Of a DNA stretch of 64,000 nucleotides, positions 60,854 through 64,000 are shown piece by piece. The position numbers and the translations under genes are program-made. Under the pieces are notes generated by a model that was not told where the DNA came from, ran no database searches, and saw only the letters and a program-made list of their open reading frames with translations. The stretch is from an uncultured Clostridia bacterium. Its GTDB lineage: Bacteria; Bacillota; Clostridia; UBA1212; UBA1255. The stretch spans positions 154,724-218,723 of the forward strand of contig CAJFUB010000007.1 of assembly GCA_904420095.1 (NCBI GenBank), given 5' to 3'. Positions within the stretch are counted from its first letter, which is position 1. Each line of letters opens with the position of its first letter.

Positions 60854-61611
60854 AAATCGACACACGCAGAAATAAAATCATTGAAATCCTGAACCGCGAC
60901 GGTCAGGTAAAAGTCTCAAAGCTCAGCGAGGAACTGAACGCAACGCCGGTCACGATCCGCAGCGATCTGGACGCATTGGAGCGCGACGGCTACCTGGAGC
61001 GCATCCAGGGAGGCGCCGTTCAGACAGCAGTGAATTATTATAACCGTGAATTTATTCAGAGAAAGCGGCTCGGCGCAAACGTCAAAAAGCGGATTGCAGC
61101 CGCTGCTGCGGAGCTCATTCACGACGGAGATACGATATTGCTCAATTCCGGAACGACGGTTTATTTTACCGCCGTCGAATTGAAACGCCATAAAAATCTC
61201 CGCATCGTGACAAATTCGCTGACCGCAGCGATCGAGCTCGGCTCCGTGCCCTCTTTTCACGTCATCCTGCTGGGCGGCGAAATCAATTCCAGAGATTCCT
61301 TTACGTACGGAAGCGACGTTCTGGAGCAACTGAAACGCTACCGCGCCAACTATGCGATTTTATCGATCGACGGCGTCTGCGCGGAAACAGGAATCAGCAC
61401 GCTGCATGCAGAAGAGGTCATGGTAGAGCGCATGATGATGGAGCGAGCCAACGAAACGATCATTATCGCCGACAGCAATAAGCTTGAAAAAGAGGGCTTT
61501 CTGTATGTCTGCGACACGCAGGCCGTAGACCGGCTCGTGACGAACCGGGAGGCCGATCCCTCCATAATAAAAAAGCTCCGGGAAAAGCGAATTAAAATTA
61601 TATTAGGATAA
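60835..61611 (+). CDS. DeoR family transcriptional regulator
   Basis: The N-terminal helix-turn-helix is VKVSKLSEELNATPVTIRSDLDALERDG, and the C-terminal sensor has DTILLNSGTTVYFTAVEL, VVTNSLTAAIEL-like IVTNSLTAAIE and ILLGGEINSRDSFTYG, the phosphosugar-binding DeoR fold, ending ANETIIIADSNKLEKEGF. It probably represses the sugar operons until a sugar phosphate is present. It overlaps the SIS gene and its end overlaps the YD-repeat gene on the opposite strand. Confidence 0.95.
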   Translation: MPRQKLKIDTRRNKIIEILNRDGQVKVSKLSEELNATPVTIRSDLDALERDGYLERIQGGAVQTAVNYYNREFIQRKRLGANVKKRIAAAAAELIHDGDTILLNSGTTVYFTAVELKRHKNLRIVTNSLTAAIELGSVPSFHVILLGGEINSRDSFTYGSDVLEQLKRYRANYAILSIDGVCAETGISTLHAEEVMVERMMMERANETIIIADSNKLEKEGFLYVCDTQAVDRLVTNREADPSIIKKLREKRIKIILG

Positions 61612-63642
61612 CGGAACGCCTTTTCTCCAGGCGCGCGGGAGCAGGTCCGCAATATTACATTTTGCGTAAAGCTCATATTCGTCCTGCAGGGCCGTTTCAA
61701 ATACGCCCCAAAACGGTTTGCCGTTTGCATCATACGAGGCCAGCTCCGTAAGATTCCCGTTTTCATCGTATTCGGCGCTGCCCTGCAGCGCTGCCTCCCC
61801 GCTGCCCGCCATTTCCGGCTGGTAACGATCCTGATATCGGAAGACAGCGTTTCCCGCCGAGTCGAATTTCGTCCAGCCGGTCAGCTCGCCGCTTGAATCG
61901 TATTCATAAACGGTACGAATCGGCGTTTCGTCCTCCTCCCCGGCATAATGCAAGGATTCTCGCTTTCTATGATCCGCATCGTACAAAAATTCCAGCCTTT
62001 CGGACACCGTTCCGTCATCGTCAAATTCCGTTTCCCGTTCGAGTCTGCCATCCGCACCGTAAATGCACGTTCTATCTCCTTCTCTGATCGTAACGCGGAG
62101 CAGCAGGCCGTCCGGGGCGTACTCGTAATGAGCAAAATCCTCGCGGTCCGTATATTGCAGCTTTTTTCCCGCCAGCGTACCGTCCGCATCATATTCGTAA
62201 AGCAATTCGGCGCTGCCGTATTGCAGCCGGATCAGGCGGCCCGCCGGATCGAACCAGTATTCCGAGTCAGACTGAGAATAGTCCGGATTGTTCGTGATAT
62301 GGACGAGTGCTCCCGCAGCATCGTATTCATAGCGATAATCGTAGGCATACCCATCATCTCCCCCGCCGACAGCATCATAGCCGGCCTCGCGTATTTTTCG
62401 ATCCTGCTCGTCGTATTCACAGATATAGTAATGACGTCTTCGGTACGTCCCATTGTCGAAATAGTAGGTCCTTTGGAGCAGCCGCCCCTGCTCATCATAT
62501 TCGTCGTCGTAGGTATTTCCCATCGGAAAATCATCCAGAGAATACTCCCCCGCTTCATTCTGACGGTATCGGGAGCTCGGTCCGGGAGCCTGCGCCGATG
62601 CAAAAGCAATTTCATATATTTTTTCATTGTTAATTTTGTAGGTAAGAAGACCTTCGCGTTCCTCGGTACGCTCCTGTACCACCAGATCGCCCACCGCGTC
62701 ATAGCGGTAAACGGTCTGTGTTAAAATCTGTTCTTTCTCCGAGCGATACGTTTCCCGGATCAGCTTTCCGTCGGCGTCGTATTCCTCCGCGCGCGTCACG
62801 CCCGTCGGCGCTCCGTTTTCGTCGTAATAAGTCACCGTTATTGTTACCGCCGGCGCGCCGCTGTATTCATATGCTGCGGCATAGGACAAGACGCCCGAGG
62901 CGTCATAATAGTTCTCCGCCGAAACTCTGCCGTCGCCGCCGTATTCGTATTCGCAGGAGGTGCCGTTCGAATATTTTTCGGTATGGCGGAGCAGGCGTCC
63001 CGCTTCGTCATATTCATACGTCGAAATGCCGGATCTGCCGAATACCGTTTCCGTTTCCGCAAGTCTCCCGTCCTCCTGGTAACGGTATACGACCTTCTCC
63101 TCCGGCCCGATTCCCGAAAAATAGAGGGTGGAAAGTCTGCCGTCCTCGTCGAATTCCAGAACGCGGCTTCTGCCAGCGAAGCGTCCCCCATATGCGGTGT
63201 AGTATTCCGTGCGGCGCAGCAGCGTTCCGTTCTCACCAAGCTCCAGCTTCAGGACGGAATTTCCCTTCTGATCCCGCAGCGTGACAGTATTTTCATCGTA
63301 TTCGTATTCTAACAAGCTGTCTTTGTCATACACTGAGTCGCTCGGATCCATGTCCCCGTAGTAAAGTCCCGATAATACCCTGTACTGCTCCGGCGTCTGT
63401 GTCGGCAGCGGCACTGCGGAAAACACCGGTGCCGCAGGCGTCGCTTCTTCTCCTGCCGCTGTGGCAGAAGGCGCTGCCGTGGCCATAAGGACGGGCTCGC
63501 CGTCTTCCGCGTCCGGCGTGTTCACACTCCGGAGCGCCGCGGCGCAGATGGCGCCGGCAATGAGAACCGCTCCCACCGCCGCTGCGGCAATCCAGATTCT
63601 TTTTTTCGAGCGATTCGGCCGCCCGGAAAAATTTTCTTTCAT
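61603..63642 (-). CDS. Membrane-anchored YD-repeat (RHS-like) surface protein
   Basis: One N-terminal membrane helix (about 15-37; RIWIAAAAVGAVLIAGAICA) is followed by an Ala/Thr/Pro-rich linker and about 20 YD-type repeats (for example YEYDEAGRLLRHTEKYSNG, YDEQGRLLQRTYYFDNG), which form a beta barrel or shell. There is no polymorphic toxin domain at the C terminus; the end ELYAKCNIADLLPRAWRKG is short. The start follows AGGGGAGGGGACAAGACAGA. The role is likely surface attachment or sugar binding. A similar protein begins upstream and is cut by the window edge. Confidence 0.75.
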   Translation of the reverse strand: MKENFSGRPNRSKKRIWIAAAAVGAVLIAGAICAAALRSVNTPDAEDGEPVLMATAAPSATAAGEEATPAAPVFSAVPLPTQTPEQYRVLSGLYYGDMDPSDSVYDKDSLLEYEYDENTVTLRDQKGNSVLKLELGENGTLLRRTEYYTAYGGRFAGRSRVLEFDEDGRLSTLYFSGIGPEEKVVYRYQEDGRLAETETVFGRSGISTYEYDEAGRLLRHTEKYSNGTSCEYEYGGDGRVSAENYYDASGVLSYAAAYEYSGAPAVTITVTYYDENGAPTGVTRAEEYDADGKLIRETYRSEKEQILTQTVYRYDAVGDLVVQERTEEREGLLTYKINNEKIYEIAFASAQAPGPSSRYRQNEAGEYSLDDFPMGNTYDDEYDEQGRLLQRTYYFDNGTYRRRHYYICEYDEQDRKIREAGYDAVGGGDDGYAYDYRYEYDAAGALVHITNNPDYSQSDSEYWFDPAGRLIRLQYGSAELLYEYDADGTLAGKKLQYTDREDFAHYEYAPDGLLLRVTIREGDRTCIYGADGRLERETEFDDDGTVSERLEFLYDADHRKRESLHYAGEEDETPIRTVYEYDSSGELTGWTKFDSAGNAVFRYQDRYQPEMAGSGEAALQGSAEYDENGNLTELASYDANGKPFWGVFETALQDEYELYAKCNIADLLPRAWRKGVPLS

Positions 63643-63663
63643 TCTGTCTTGTCCCCTCCCCGG

Positions 63664-64000
63664 TTACGGAATCAGCTCGGCGTATTCGCAGTACGTGTAA
63701 AGGCGGTACGCCGGATCGTCCGGATCGATCGCGGCAAATTCCATCCTGAAATGCTTCCCCAGCGCGTCGGTTCCTTTCCATGCGGTCAGCGCTCCGTTCT
63801 CATCGAACTGCATGCCTTCGCCCATCGTGTTCTCTTCCATTGAAGAATGTTTTTCCGATAAAATCGTTCCGTCCGTTCCATATTCCGTCTCGGAATAATA
63901 GGCAAGCTCCCGTTCCTCGTCATATTCGTAACGGGTTCGGGCCCGAAGCGCGCCCTCCGCGTCGCTTTCCAGCTTCTCCTCCAGCAGCCCCGTATCGTTA
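63664..64000 (-). CDS. Second YD-repeat-type protein, C-terminal part only
   Basis: The frame is open from the window edge to TAA at 63664 (112 codons). It reads GALRARTRYEYDEERELAYY and FDENGALTAWKGTDALGKHF, then YRLYTYCEYAELIP at the end, like the end of the neighbouring protein (YELYAKCNIADLLP). The N terminus lies beyond the window. Only 21 bases separate it from the next gene start, so the two are probably co-transcribed tandem duplicates. Confidence 0.7.
   Translation of the reverse strand, partial: NDTGLLEEKLESDAEGALRARTRYEYDEERELAYYSETEYGTDGTILSEKHSSMEENTMGEGMQFDENGALTAWKGTDALGKHFRMEFAAIDPDDPAYRLYTYCEYAELIP

Overview
The window comes from a spore-forming, low-to-moderate GC Bacillota, most likely a Clostridia member. 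The support is strong GGAGG-type ribosome sites before most genes, sigma-A type promoters, two CotF-like spore coat genes, ytaF, the DUF421/DUF4363 pair, a YtrA-type GntR/ABC operon, and FabV. No chromosome origin, CRISPR array, ribosomal RNA or intact insertion sequence is visible. Genes lie mostly on the minus strand.

Layout. 1-0.84 kb is a DUF368 membrane protein cut by the window edge. 1.4-7.6 kb is a five-gene minus-strand run (amidohydrolase, class IV aminotransferase, xylose-isomerase-like barrel, acyl-CoA synthetase, and a 6-phosphogluconate-dehydrogenase-like protein that has lost catalytic residues). 7.7-10.7 kb holds TadE/DUF5702 pseudopilin-like genes without the rest of a Tad system. 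10.8-16.3 kb holds DUF4363/DUF421, coat genes, malic enzyme, an esterase, ytaF and a HAD phosphatase. 16.4-25.4 kb holds a GH63-like glycosidase, a self-regulated YtrA-type ABC operon, a secreted GH43-like protein, a Gfo/Idh dehydrogenase with a sugar epimerase-like barrel, and a Rieske-FAD oxidoreductase. 25.5-30.7 kb holds a tocopherol-cyclase-like protein, a MacB/FtsX-type ABC exporter and an ABC-class ATPase preceded by a possible 24-residue peptide gene with its own promoter and terminator.

31-45 kb is the most unusual part: a glycan locus of secreted and surface proteins. It has two GH99/WbsX-like proteins (one lipoprotein, one membrane-anchored), a discoidin-type surface protein, a LamG-like lipoprotein, cytosolic six-hairpin glycosidases (one GH78-like), an AraC regulator, and three proteins sharing a roughly 130-160 residue extracellular module that I do not recognise (marked by [LI]Y[AQ]W and, 40-44 residues later, [AK]GEY). 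One of these carries the module three times and ends in a sortase-type signal. No sugar importer lies in this part.

45-54 kb is a patchwork: decayed IS remnants (an IstB relic, an IS3-type orfA/orfB relic, a transposase tail), a visibly AT-rich patch with a Pcp-like peptidase, a PD-(D/E)XK nuclease-like protein, a long XRE regulator and tRNA-end-like scars, then tRNA-Val(CAC), fabV, an FAD oxidoreductase, a GH78-like gene relic and tRNA-Ala(GGC).

54-61.6 kb is a divergent sugar catabolic locus. On the minus strand: two YjbQ paralogues, an archaeal-type triosephosphate-isomerase-like protein, an amidohydrolase, a fucose/arabinose-isomerase-like protein and a FGGY kinase. On the plus strand: a SIS sugar-phosphate protein and a DeoR regulator. 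Back-to-back promoters and a palindrome lie between them. The window ends in two tandem YD-repeat (RHS-like) proteins, the second cut by the edge.
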